A stretch of 10,564 bases of DNA. Origin: Tannerellaceae bacterium. GTDB lineage: Bacteria; Bacteroidota; Bacteroidia; Bacteroidales; Tannerellaceae. Every line of letters begins with the position of its first letter. Position 1 is the stretch's first letter. A program made the translations under genes and the position numbers. Below the pieces are notes generated by a model that made no database searches, had not been told where the DNA came from, and saw only the letters and a program-made list of their open reading frames with translations. Below are positions 1 to 6,182 of the stretch, piece after piece. The stretch lies in assembly GCA_031284275.1 (NCBI GenBank), contig JAITAD010000060.1:1-10564 (forward strand), read 5' to 3'.

Positions 1-19
1 AAAGATGCTTGTTCTTCAT
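1..19 (-). CDS. Start of an unidentified gene, cut by window edge
   Basis: An ATG at 19..17 on the minus strand opens a frame reading M-K-N-K-H-L before the window ends. A Met followed by Lys/Asn residues is a common beginning for exported Bacteroidales proteins, but six codons cannot identify a product. A candidate promoter -7 box lies 44 bases upstream (64-71), which would give a leader of about 40 bases, AT-rich just before the ATG as is usual in this phylum. The gene would be read in the same direction as the protease at 112-2343 but from its own promoter. The call rests only on the ATG and the promoter. Confidence 0.35.
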
Positions 20-63
20 ATAACTTAAAATTACTATGGATGGTTCTCTAAACCTGCACGGGG

Positions 64-71
64 CAAAAGTA
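64..71 (-). promoter_or_regulatory. Candidate -7 promoter box for the gene leaving the left edge
   Basis: The minus strand reads TACTTTTG, a perfect match to the Bacteroidetes -7 consensus TAnnTTTG. No good TTTG or TTG is seen at the usual 19-21 base spacing; the best is TTCG at 18. The box lies just past the stop of the protease gene and 44 bases before the ATG at 19. Confidence 0.4.
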
Positions 72-111
72 GCTCTTTTCCCAACACTGCGAACATGTGA
101 ACGGTTTTTTT

Positions 112-2343
112 TCAAAGGATGACTTTCCGAATGTACATCTCTTTATCACAGTGCAGTCGAATAAGATATACACCGGAAGGGAAGTCGACGGGAAGGGTGG
201 CCGAAGGTGCAAGCAACGTCTCTTCGAGCAGAAGACGGCCGCTCATGTCTACGACGGAAAGGCGAGCGGTGGCAACCTCTTCGGGCAGCAGGACGTGAAT
301 AAGTCGGCGATCGGCGGAGACGAAGGGGTGGAAAGAGGTGGGTTTAAGGGGTGACCGTTCGGCGGTGGAAAAGGCGTATTGAACGACGGGATCAATATAA
401 AGGGAGGTGGAACCGGGACGAAGGAGGTATTGCGTGGCTTCCTGCCACTCGTCGCCATCAAAGACCCATGTTGTGTTGGCAGGAACCATGCCGGGCGCCA
501 TGTTGCAGACCGAAAAACAGGGTTGTCCCGCAGAGGCGGTAATACGGTAACCGATGAAAAAATTGCCGGCCGGTACCCTGACGGGGACATCAAAACGAAT
601 GAAACTTTCTTGCAACCGGCCAAGCGGTTTCTGCGTCTCGTAGAAAAGGCCATTCGCGCCTATATTGGTATAAGTGGGGCGAAAAGCCTCCTCATGGAGG
701 AGTTGTTCGGGGCGTTCATCCCCGATGTAGAGGCATACATCAATATTCAACAAGGTTGTCGATCCGGCAAAGGGTTGGGTGACGAGGTAGGCGCCGAAGA
801 CCGTTAAAGGAAGTGCGGCATGGTAGGCTTCGGCGAAAAGGGTGAGTCCTTCCGTTTTGTTACCGAAAGCATTGAGGGGGTCAATGTCTGTATCCTTACG
901 GGGATGCGGAACGACGTTACGGACGTTGCTCAGACGGTAGGCTTTTGCCTCTTCATAGGGGTCAAGACCGGCACAGGCGGAAACGGACAGGTTCAGGGGA
1001 TTCAACCATTGGGCGAGGCGCTGTTGGGGTGTGCCATCGGCTTGCCAAGCGGCGGCAAGGGCATAGTAGTAATCCGACTTCGGTTTGGAACAGGTAGAGT
1101 AACCTCCCGTCAGGGCGCCGATGAGGCGCTCATTGGCGTCGAAAAGCGGGGATCCGGAAGAGCCATTGTCGGTACATCCCTGCCGCCAAAGGTTTATAAA
1201 CCAATGCGTTAAGTGGAACGTGACGCCTTGGGGTAACCCGTCGGTAGGAAAATCGCTCAAAGAAAGGGGGTAGTCCGACCAGTTGAGCCTTTTTACCGAA
1301 CTCAGGGGGTGGTGGATAGAGAAATATGGAACAGGAGGAGAAAAACTGACGTTCCACCCGGCATAATAGGGGCGATAGTGCACGGGGGGGACTTCGAGGA
1401 GTTCTATCAGGGCTACGTCGAAGTCGGGATTGTGTACCACGCAACGGGCGGAGGCCATAGACATTTCTTCGGTTCCTCTCACGACGGGGGTGCAGAGGGG
1501 ACTGTCGTAATTGAAATAGGTGACGATGGTTCCGGCGACGGCATCTACCTGACCGAAATCCGTGTTCGTGAAGTTTCCGTTCAGACAATGTGAGGCGGTG
1601 AGGACATAGGGCTTGCCGTCGGAAGCGGTATTATTGACCATCGCACCGGTACAGGCCGTCGTTCCGTTGATGATGAGCAGGACGACACTGCGCCCGATCT
1701 CTTCCGAAGCTATATCGTTGTATTCGCAGATGAAAGCGGGTACACAGGACAACCTCGAATAATCGCCGGCAGGTTCCACTCCGCGCAGGTCACGATAGCC
1801 GTGGTTCACCTCCCCTACCCTCAACTTGCCGGAAAAAGAGGCGTCGGCCGGCTCCTGATACTCCAATATCAGGTCTTCTCCATCCACAGCCGAAAGGGGA
1901 AGAATGCCGAAATCGGAATTGTTCCGGTGGGTGAAAGCGCCCAGAACATGCGTCCTCTCTCTGTTATAGAGGAAGAGTTGCGCTCCTTCGGGGAGTTCGT
2001 ACTCGGTGAGGAGCAGGCTGAGTGAACGGGCGCCGGAAGAGTGAATACCCAGCCGCCAGAGTTTCATGCCGTCGGGCAGAATGGTCCATATTCCGGCATT
2101 GTCGGGGCAAAAGTCGGTTATGAACTTGTGGGCAAAACGGTAGCCTCCTCGCAGGTTGTTCTCCTCCAAAGAATCAATGCGCAGGTCTTCCGCCAAGTCG
2201 AAAGCGGGCATGTCCTCAAAGGGGATGGCAGGGACACTGCGCAAGAGGAGTTCCGGAAGCGGACTGCCGCCGTAACTTATCTGTGCCTGCAAGAAAGGGA
2301 TGAAAAAAAATACTCCCAACAAGGTAGTCACCAACCTGTTCAT
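112..2343 (-). CDS. Secreted trypsin-like serine protease with T9SS type A sorting domain
   Basis: This 743-residue protein starts with an export signal (about residues 1-20, hydrophobic stretch LVTTLLGVFFF, ending in FLQA). A beta-rich pro-region runs to about residue 195. The chymotrypsin-fold protease domain (about 196-450) carries a full catalytic triad: His252 in TASHC, Asp309 in DFDVALIEL and Ser396 in GSSGSP. Several cysteines (200, 206, 231, 253, 284, 301, 390, 418) could form disulfides. The layout resembles lysyl endopeptidase-like S1 proteases; substrate specificity cannot be read from the sequence. A further beta-sandwich region leads to a C-terminal domain of about 75 residues with SGRLLLEE, PSGVYLIRL and the terminal RKVIL, the pattern of type A T9SS signals. 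That signal is cleaved on export through the outer membrane. No other start is available, because the signal peptide begins directly at this ATG. The gene is monocistronic and divergent from engB. The predicted role is extracellular or surface proteolysis for peptide nutrition. Confidence 0.9.
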   Translation of the reverse strand: MNRLVTTLLGVFFFIPFLQAQISYGGSPLPELLLRSVPAIPFEDMPAFDLAEDLRIDSLEENNLRGGYRFAHKFITDFCPDNAGIWTILPDGMKLWRLGIHSSGARSLSLLLTEYELPEGAQLFLYNRERTHVLGAFTHRNNSDFGILPLSAVDGEDLILEYQEPADASFSGKLRVGEVNHGYRDLRGVEPAGDYSRLSCVPAFICEYNDIASEEIGRSVVLLIINGTTACTGAMVNNTASDGKPYVLTASHCLNGNFTNTDFGQVDAVAGTIVTYFNYDSPLCTPVVRGTEEMSMASARCVVHNPDFDVALIELLEVPPVHYRPYYAGWNVSFSPPVPYFSIHHPLSSVKRLNWSDYPLSLSDFPTDGLPQGVTFHLTHWFINLWRQGCTDNGSSGSPLFDANERLIGALTGGYSTCSKPKSDYYYALAAAWQADGTPQQRLAQWLNPLNLSVSACAGLDPYEEAKAYRLSNVRNVVPHPRKDTDIDPLNAFGNKTEGLTLFAEAYHAALPLTVFGAYLVTQPFAGSTTLLNIDVCLYIGDERPEQLLHEEAFRPTYTNIGANGLFYETQKPLGRLQESFIRFDVPVRVPAGNFFIGYRITASAGQPCFSVCNMAPGMVPANTTWVFDGDEWQEATQYLLRPGSTSLYIDPVVQYAFSTAERSPLKPTSFHPFVSADRRLIHVLLPEEVATARLSVVDMSGRLLLEETLLAPSATLPVDFPSGVYLIRLHCDKEMYIRKVIL

Positions 2344-2347
2344 TCCG

Positions 2348-2355
2348 CAAATGTA
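2348..2355 (-). promoter_or_regulatory. Candidate -7 promoter box of the protease gene, leaderless arrangement
   Basis: The minus strand reads TACATTTG, matching TAnnTTTG, and only four bases separate it from the protease ATG at 2343. Transcription would begin at or next to the A of the ATG, so the mRNA would be leaderless or nearly so. No TTTG -33 element is seen at the usual spacing, so the assignment is tentative. Confidence 0.35.
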
Positions 2356-2397
2356 GGATAATTCTCCTATCGGCTATATGCTACGGCTCTTTCTGCC

Positions 2398-2405
2398 TAC
2401 CTTTG
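2398..2405 (+). promoter_or_regulatory. Candidate -7 promoter box of engB
   Basis: TACCTTTG matches TAnnTTTG, 46 bases before the engB ATG. No clear -33 TTTG is seen. Transcription would start near 2411, inside the 5' arm of the hairpin at 2406-2429. Confidence 0.4.
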
Positions 2406-2429
2406 CCCTCCCCTAACTGATTGGGAGGG
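2406..2429. repeat. GC-rich inverted repeat upstream of engB
   Basis: CCCTCCC (2406-2412) pairs perfectly with GGGAGGG (2423-2429) around a 10-base loop. It follows directly after the engB -7 box. If transcription begins slightly upstream, the leader could fold into a 7-bp all-GC/AT stem; if it begins near 2411, only the DNA palindrome remains. No T-run follows on either strand, so it is not a standard terminator. Its role is unknown. Confidence 0.35.
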
Positions 2430-2451
2430 GATTAACGAACAAGCTCAACGG

Positions 2452-3057
2452 ATGAATATAAAAAGTGCGGAGTTTATCATGAGTAACACGGATGTGGGAC
2501 GTTGCCCGTCGGACGGGCGGTCGGAGTATGCTTTCATCGGACGGAGCAACGTCGGCAAGTCTTCGCTCATCAATATGCTGACTCGTCACAAAAACCTTGC
2601 CCTCACCTCGCAGACTCCGGGCAAAACACAACACATCAACCACTTCCTGATCAATGGTGAGTGGTATCTCGTCGATCTGCCCGGATATGGCTATGCGCGC
2701 AGGGGGAAAGAGGGACGTGCGGCCATTTCGCATATCATCGAGTCCTATATCGCACAACGCGAAACGATGACGAACCTCTTCGTCCTGCTGGACTGTCGGC
2801 ATGAACCGAAAACCATCGACCTCGATTTTATCACGTGGCTGGGGGAAAACGGCGTTCCTTTCGCCCTCATCTTCACCAAGTCGGATAAAATCAGCCGGAC
2901 ACGCCTCGAAGACAATATCCGTATCTATCGCGACAAGTTGTTGGAAACGTGGGAAGAATTGCCGCCTCTCTTTGCTTCTTCGGCGGCTAAACAGGAAGGT
3001 CGGGAGGATATTCTTGACTATATCGCCCAAACGAACGCACTATGTGGCAAACGGTAG
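2452..3057 (+). CDS. engB: Ribosome biogenesis GTPase EngB (YihA/YsxC)
   Basis: This is a 201-residue GTPase of the TrmE-Era-EngA-YihA-Septin group, needed for late assembly of the 50S ribosomal subunit in the cytoplasm. The G motifs are complete and in order: G1 GRSNVGKSS at 30-38, the G2 region TPGKT at 55-59, G3 DLPGYG at 75-80, G4 TKSD at 142-145 and G5 SSAAK at 176-180. Length is normal for the family (about 195-210). The chosen ATG fits because the family N-terminus (xxIxxAEFxxS before the P-loop) begins right there; an internal ATG nine codons later would cut it off. The 3' end overlaps the next gene (3042-3209) by 16 bases, so the two are probably translated from one mRNA. Confidence 0.96.
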   Translation: MNIKSAEFIMSNTDVGRCPSDGRSEYAFIGRSNVGKSSLINMLTRHKNLALTSQTPGKTQHINHFLINGEWYLVDLPGYGYARRGKEGRAAISHIIESYIAQRETMTNLFVLLDCRHEPKTIDLDFITWLGENGVPFALIFTKSDKISRTRLEDNIRIYRDKLLETWEELPPLFASSAAKQEGREDILDYIAQTNALCGKR

Positions 3058-3209
3058 CCCTCTGGCTGACGGTTGGGGGCTGCGCAGGCTATGTCGTTTA
3101 CAGCGCCTGCCGCCTCTTCAAAAAACCGAAACGTCCGCGCAACCCTTGTGCGGGCTGCAGCGGATGTGCGCTCACTTCGCTGCGAAATACTCCTTCACGG
3201 CGTCGTTAG
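3042..3209 (+). CDS. FeoB-associated Cys-rich membrane protein (small)
   Basis: This short gene encodes 55 residues, starting with an ATG inside the end of engB in another frame. The protein has one N-terminal membrane segment (about residues 3-20, [14 protein letters not shown]), then a basic stretch (KKPKRPR, 27-33), then the motif [11 protein letters not shown] with Cys36, Cys39 and Cys42 in C-x2-C-x2-C spacing. Small proteins with one membrane helix followed by a basic linker and this Cys cluster are known as FeoB-associated Cys-rich membrane proteins (also annotated as the P12 family). They are usually found beside feoB and are thought to act with the ferrous iron transporter, perhaps as metal or redox partners; this is not proven. 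Here the gene is coupled to engB, while feoAB starts at 10122. Its 3' end overlaps the convergent DUF4295 gene by 38 bases. Confidence 0.8.
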   Translation: MWQTVALWLTVGGCAGYVVYSACRLFKKPKRPRNPCAGCSGCALTSLRNTPSRRR

Positions 3210-3327
3210 GGATCATCTCTTCTTGAAAGATGTAAGCCCCTGTCTTGGGGGATTTCACCATCTTGATGACCTTGGAATAGGTGCGACTCTCCCCTGTCTT
3301 GAACGATGCGACTGCTTTTTTTGCCAT
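3172..3327 (-). CDS. DUF4295 family small basic protein
   Basis: A 51-residue basic protein beginning MAKKAVASFKTG, with the core KVIKMVKSPKTGAYIF (about 19-34) and ending FAAK. This is the DUF4295 family, a small protein restricted to Bacteroidota and regularly encoded right after rpmB and rpmG, suggesting a link to the ribosome; its function has not been established. It is the last gene of the tRNA-rpmB-rpmG operon, 18 bases after rpmG, and an AAGGAA stretch just before the ATG could serve as ribosome binding site. The end of the gene runs antisense over the last 38 bases of the FeoB-associated gene. Confidence 0.88.
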   Translation of the reverse strand: MAKKAVASFKTGESRTYSKVIKMVKSPKTGAYIFQEEMIPNDAVKEYFAAK

Positions 3328-3345
3328 TGTTCTTTCCTTCGGCTA

Positions 3346-3534
3346 TTACTTGATTTCTTTATGTACCGTCATCCGTTTGAGGATGGGGTTGTACTTCTTC
3401 AACTCCAAACGTTGGGTGGTGTTCTTACGGTTCTTCGTGGTGATATAACGCGAAGTCCCCGGCAGCCCGCTGTCCTTGTGTTCGGTGCACTCCAGAATGA
3501 CTTGCACACGATTACCTTTTGCCTTCTTTCCCAT
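3346..3534 (-). CDS. rpmG: 50S ribosomal protein L33
   Basis: A 62-residue, very basic protein with the L33 pattern: [19 protein letters not shown] at the N-terminus, then [14 protein letters not shown], then [13 protein letters not shown]33 binds 23S rRNA near the E site of the large subunit. Only one cysteine is present, so this is the zinc-free (C-minus) type and not the four-Cys zinc-binding version, meaning it would not depend on zinc. It lies 15 bases after rpmB and 18 before the DUF4295 gene, in one operon. Confidence 0.96.
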   Translation of the reverse strand: MGKKAKGNRVQVILECTEHKDSGLPGTSRYITTKNRKNTTQRLELKKYNPILKRMTVHKEIK

Positions 3535-3549
3535 GATGCCTGTTTGTTT

Positions 3550-3783
3550 TTAGAGGAAACCCTTCTCGGAAGCCATCTTGAGCGCGGCATCCAACCCCAA
3601 CTTGTTGATGGTGCGCAAGCCTGCAGCCGACACGCTCAAACGTATCCAACACTCCTGCTCCACCCAATAGAACTTGCGGGTGGAGAGATTGACATCGAAC
3701 TTACGCTTCGTGCGCTTCTTCGAATGGGCGACGTTGTTCCCGACCATCGCTTTCTTTCCCGTAATCTGGCAAATCTTAGACAT
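3550..3783 (-). CDS. rpmB: 50S ribosomal protein L28
   Basis: A 77-residue protein with the L28 hallmark start [21 protein letters not shown], the basic segment [12 protein letters not shown] (about 22-33) and the core [22 protein letters not shown]28 is a structural protein of the large ribosomal subunit. The gene starts 28 bases after the mature 3' end of tRNA-Leu(GAG) with no promoter-like sequence in between. It is therefore most likely co-transcribed with the two tRNAs and released by tRNA processing. Confidence 0.96.
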   Translation of the reverse strand: MSKICQITGKKAMVGNNVAHSKKRTKRKFDVNLSTRKFYWVEQECWIRLSVSAAGLRTINKLGLDAALKMASEKGFL

Positions 3784-3811
3784 AACTCTACACTCTTACG
3801 TTTTCACTTCG

Positions 3812-3895
3812 TACGCAGGATGAGATTTGAACTCACACACCGTAACCGGCACTACCCCCTCAAAGTAGCGTGTCTACCAATTCCACCACCTGCGC
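3812..3895 (-). tRNA. tRNA-Leu (anticodon GAG)
   Basis: On the minus strand the acceptor arms GCGCAGG (5') and CCTGCGT (3') pair over seven positions with one G-U, followed by discriminator A at 3812. The anticodon stem CTACT/GGTAG closes the loop TTGAGGG with GAG at positions 34-36, reading CUC and CUU codons. A long variable arm (class II, as expected for Leu) and a T-arm with loop TTCAAAT are present. CCA is not encoded. It lies 14 bases after the CAG isoacceptor and 28 before rpmB. Confidence 0.95.
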
Positions 3896-3909
3896 ATTTT
3901 CCCTGACAG

Positions 3910-3991
3910 TGCCCGGAACAGGACTCGAACCTGCACGGCGCGAACCACTCGCACCTGAAACGAGCGCGTCTACCAATTCCGCCACCCGGGC
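3910..3991 (-). tRNA. tRNA-Leu (anticodon CAG)
   Basis: The acceptor arms GCCCGGG and TCCGGGC pair (one G-U), with discriminator A at 3910. The anticodon stem CTCGT/GCGAG closes loop TTCAGGT with anticodon CAG, which reads CUG. The long variable arm and the T-arm GCAGG-TTCGAGT-CCTGT are typical of class II tRNA-Leu. CCA is not encoded. It is the first gene of the operon, about 50 bases after the likely transcription start. Confidence 0.95.
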
Positions 3992-4048
3992 TTGTTCATA
4001 CTTCCAAAGAACACAAAGGGGCACTGAGGGTGTCCCCTTTTCCGAGCG

Positions 4049-4079
4049 CAAAAGTAGGCCTTATTTCCAACTCAGCAAA
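4049..4079 (-). promoter_or_regulatory. Promoter of the tRNA-Leu/rpmB/rpmG/DUF4295 operon
   Basis: On the minus strand TTTG (4079-4076), 19 bases, then TACTTTTG (4056-4049) matches the Bacteroidetes consensus TTTG-N19-TAnnTTTG exactly. It is the best promoter in the window, as expected for tRNA and ribosomal protein genes. Transcription would start near 4043, and no other promoter is seen before rpmB. Confidence 0.75.
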
Positions 4080-4080
4080 T

Positions 4081-4099
4081 CCGAAAGGGGTTTTTTCGG
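4081..4099. repeat. Short inverted repeat between divergent promoters
   Basis: CCGAAA (4081-4086) and TTTCGG (4094-4099) form a perfect 6-base inverted repeat with a 7-base spacer. It lies between the leftward tRNA operon promoter and the rightward ribF promoter, upstream of both starts, so it would act as DNA and not as an RNA hairpin. It may be chance. Confidence 0.3.
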
Positions 4100-4116
4100 G
4101 CATGAACGAAACTTTT

Positions 4117-4124
4117 TACCTTTG
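4117..4124 (+). promoter_or_regulatory. -7 promoter box of ribF, leaderless arrangement
   Basis: TACCTTTG matches TAnnTTTG and ends four bases before the ATG at 4129. The start of transcription would fall on or beside the A of that ATG. The -33 element is weak (TTTC about 19 bases upstream). The box lies inside the frame if an earlier ATG is used, which argues against the longer versions of RibF. Confidence 0.5.
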
Positions 4125-4128
4125 CAAC

Positions 4129-5076
4129 ATGGAAGTCATCCGGAATGGCGCTGTGCCGAAAGGAACGGCACTGGTCGCTACGGTGGGGTCGTTCGACGGC
4201 GTTCACGCAGGTCATCGTTTCCTCATCCGTGCGTTGTGCGAGGCAGGAAAAGAACGTTCGCTGCCGACGGCAGTCATCACCTTTCCTCATCACCCCCGTG
4301 AAGTGGTGCGGCAGGCGGGGTATCGGCTGGAGTTGCTTAACTCTTTCGAGGAGAAGGTCGCCCTGCTGTCCCAAACGGGGGTGGATTACTGCATCGTACT
4401 GGACTTCACGCCGGAACTGGCGCAGTTGCCGGCGGACGCTTTCATCGGCAAAGTGCTCGCCGACAAGTTGCATGTCCGTACCTTGCTGACGGGTTACGAC
4501 CACCACTTCGGATATAACCGGACGGACGGGTCGGCGCAATACGTGGAGTATGGCCGCCGTTGCGGCGTAGAAGTGCTGAGCGTCGACTACTACGGTGTGG
4601 GGGATACGGTGGTCTGCTCGTCGGGGATACGGCGACTGATAGCTGACGGACGGGTGGACGACGCTGCCCGCCTGCTGACTTATGAATATCGCCTGCACGG
4701 AAAAGTGACGGAAGGGTTTCACATGGGTCGGAAACTGGGCTTCCCGACAGCAAACCTGTGCATAGACGAGCCTTACAAACTGCTGCCACAAGCAGGGGTA
4801 TATGCCGTCTACGCCGATGTGGAGGGGAAACGTTTCATGGGGATGCTTTACATAGGTGACCGCCCGACATTCGGCGCAACGGGCGACGTTTCGGTGGAGG
4901 TGCATCTGCTTGATTTCTCCGGCAACCTGTATGGCAAGGAGATGACTCTCTCGCTGGTTATCTTCATGCGCCATGGCCGGAAGTTTGCCAACACGGCGGA
5001 ACTCGCTGCCCACCTCGCAATCGACCAATTAAAGGTAAGGCAGCTTCTGGAAGATCCGAAAACTACCGCACCGTAG
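4129..5076 (+). CDS. ribF: Bifunctional riboflavin kinase / FAD synthetase
   Basis: RibF phosphorylates riboflavin to FMN and adenylates FMN to FAD, in the cytoplasm. From this start the protein has 315 residues, the normal length. The FAD synthetase half (about 1-180) has SFDGVHAGH (21-29, nucleotide binding), TFPHHP (51-56), TGYDHHFG (121-128) and SSGIRRLI (164-171). The riboflavin kinase half (about 185-305) has GFPTANL (204-210), GVYAVY (223-228), YIGDRPTFG (241-249) and the likely catalytic Glu257 in VEVHLLDF. The frame is open from 4030, but ATGs at 4030 and 4102 lie upstream of or inside the promoter, and family members begin close to MEVIRN, so 4129 is chosen. It converges with the flavoenzyme gene on the other strand and overlaps it by 14 bases. 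Confidence 0.95.
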   Translation: MEVIRNGAVPKGTALVATVGSFDGVHAGHRFLIRALCEAGKERSLPTAVITFPHHPREVVRQAGYRLELLNSFEEKVALLSQTGVDYCIVLDFTPELAQLPADAFIGKVLADKLHVRTLLTGYDHHFGYNRTDGSAQYVEYGRRCGVEVLSVDYYGVGDTVVCSSGIRRLIADGRVDDAARLLTYEYRLHGKVTEGFHMGRKLGFPTANLCIDEPYKLLPQAGVYAVYADVEGKRFMGMLYIGDRPTFGATGDVSVEVHLLDFSGNLYGKEMTLSLVIFMRHGRKFANTAELAAHLAIDQLKVRQLLEDPKTTAP

Positions 5077-6127
5077 CCAGTCGGAACTCTTCTTTCAGGC
5101 GAACGACGACTTCGTGGACGCTGCTGATTTTATCTGTCAGGTAGGCATTGGCGCCGACAAAAGCGTAACCTTTCCGCATGTTTCCGCGCGCTGCATTGTA
5201 GAGGGCTTTGATGATGCAGTAGGGGCTTTTGCGGTGGTCGCAGGTCTTTATACAATGGAAAGAACATTGCTTGGGGCGTTCCTTCCCGTCCTGTACGTTA
5301 CGGATGAACTCGCCTACGATGGCGCGTCCCGGCATACCAACGGGGCTTTCGATGATCTGAATATCTTCCTTGTGCGATTTGATATACTCTTCCTTGAAAG
5401 CCATCGAAGCGTCGCACTCTTGCGTGGGGACAAAGAGGGTGCCCAACTGCACGGCCGTCGCCCCAAGATCGAGGAAACGGGCAATGTCAGCCCCTGAACT
5501 GATGCCTCCCGCCGCAATAACGGGTATCTGCTTCAACTCGTGATAGGACTCGGCGACGGCTACCACCTCGGGCAGGATATTTTCCAAAGCGTAGGCATCG
5601 TCATAAATCTGCTCTTTCTTGAAACCCAGATGGCCGCCGGCCTTCGGGCCTTCGACGACGATGGCGTCGGGCAGGTAGCTGTAATTATTCAACCACTTGG
5701 TACAGATGATCTTCGCTGCCCGTGCCGAAGATACGATGGGGACAAGCTTGGTTTTGCTGTCCTTGGTCAGATAGGAGGGCATGTCGAACGGCAAGCCTGC
5801 GCCGGCAAAAATCACGTCTACCTTCTCCTCAATACTCGTCCGCACCATGTCGGAGAAATTGGACAGGGCTACCATGATATTGACGCCGACAACACCCTGA
5901 GTCTTTTCCCTCGCCTTGCGTACTTCTTCACGCAGCCCGATGATGCAGTTCTTCAGATAGTCGGGGGTCTGTTTGTAGAACAAGCCCAGTCCCGCACAGG
6001 AGATGACGCCGACACCGCCTTCATTGGCTACTGCCGCCGCCAATCCCGACAGTGAGACGCCTACTCCCATGCCGCCCTGAATGATAGGCAGCTTAATCTC
6101 TCTATTCCCAATGAAAAACGGCTTCAT
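5063..6127 (-). CDS. FMN-dependent oxidoreductase, nitronate monooxygenase (2-nitropropane dioxygenase) family
   Basis: A 354-residue TIM-barrel flavoprotein of the NMO/FabK-like family. FMN-binding features are QGGMG at 17-21, GVNIM at 81-85, EGPKAGGHLG at 159-168 (His166 at the position of the family's active-site His), AAGGI at 205-209 and GATAVQLGT at 222-230. A four-Cys segment follows (Cys288, 292, 296, 304), then NAARGNMRKGYAFVGANAY. Family members oxidise nitronates or act as NAD(P)H:quinone or enoyl-ACP reductases; the exact substrate cannot be told here. The Cys-containing C-terminal form recurs, as I recall, in anaerobic Bacteroidota and Firmicutes and might bind a metal or Fe-S cluster. 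The gene has its own promoter at 6151-6182. It is convergent with ribF, whose product FMN is its cofactor; co-regulation is not implied. Confidence 0.85.
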   Translation of the reverse strand: MKPFFIGNREIKLPIIQGGMGVGVSLSGLAAAVANEGGVGVISCAGLGLFYKQTPDYLKNCIIGLREEVRKAREKTQGVVGVNIMVALSNFSDMVRTSIEEKVDVIFAGAGLPFDMPSYLTKDSKTKLVPIVSSARAAKIICTKWLNNYSYLPDAIVVEGPKAGGHLGFKKEQIYDDAYALENILPEVVAVAESYHELKQIPVIAAGGISSGADIARFLDLGATAVQLGTLFVPTQECDASMAFKEEYIKSHKEDIQIIESPVGMPGRAIVGEFIRNVQDGKERPKQCSFHCIKTCDHRKSPYCIIKALYNAARGNMRKGYAFVGANAYLTDKISSVHEVVVRLKEEFRLATVR

Positions 6128-6150
6128 ATGACTCTCTCTTTGGTCGGCTA

Positions 6151-6182
6151 CAAAGGTAGAAAGAAATCAACAGCCATACAAA
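6151..6182 (-). promoter_or_regulatory. Promoter of the NMO-family gene
   Basis: On the minus strand TTTG (6182-6179), 20 bases, then TACCTTTG (6158-6151) fits the Bacteroidetes consensus. The -7 box ends 23 bases before the ATG at 6127. The -33 element sits within the inverted repeat at 6178-6194, directly after the stop of the upstream lipoprotein gene. Confidence 0.65.

Noticed and set aside
91..118. GAACATGTGAAC followed by T8 on the plus strand, resembling a terminator.
   Set aside because: The element is not a true inverted repeat (its halves are direct, gaac...gaac), and no plus-strand gene precedes it.
3105..3165. Possible rho-independent terminator of the rpmB operon on the minus strand (GC-rich stem then T6).
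   Set aside because: The best stem is only 4-5 bases with a bulge and is separated from the T-run by about ten bases; the T-run is the AAAAAA encoding Lys-Lys in the Cys-rich gene.
3073..3906. A 277-codon open frame on the plus strand across rpmG, rpmB and a tRNA.
   Set aside because: It is antisense to well-identified ribosomal protein genes and a tRNA and has no recognisable domain.
4030..4128. Longer ribF start at 4030 or 4102.
   Set aside because: This stretch contains the tRNA operon promoter and the ribF -7 box, and RibF proteins align from MEVIRN onward.
4072..5028. A 318-codon open frame antisense to ribF.
   Set aside because: The ribF frame has all family motifs; the antisense frame is rich in His/Arg/Gln without any family pattern, as expected of a shadow frame.
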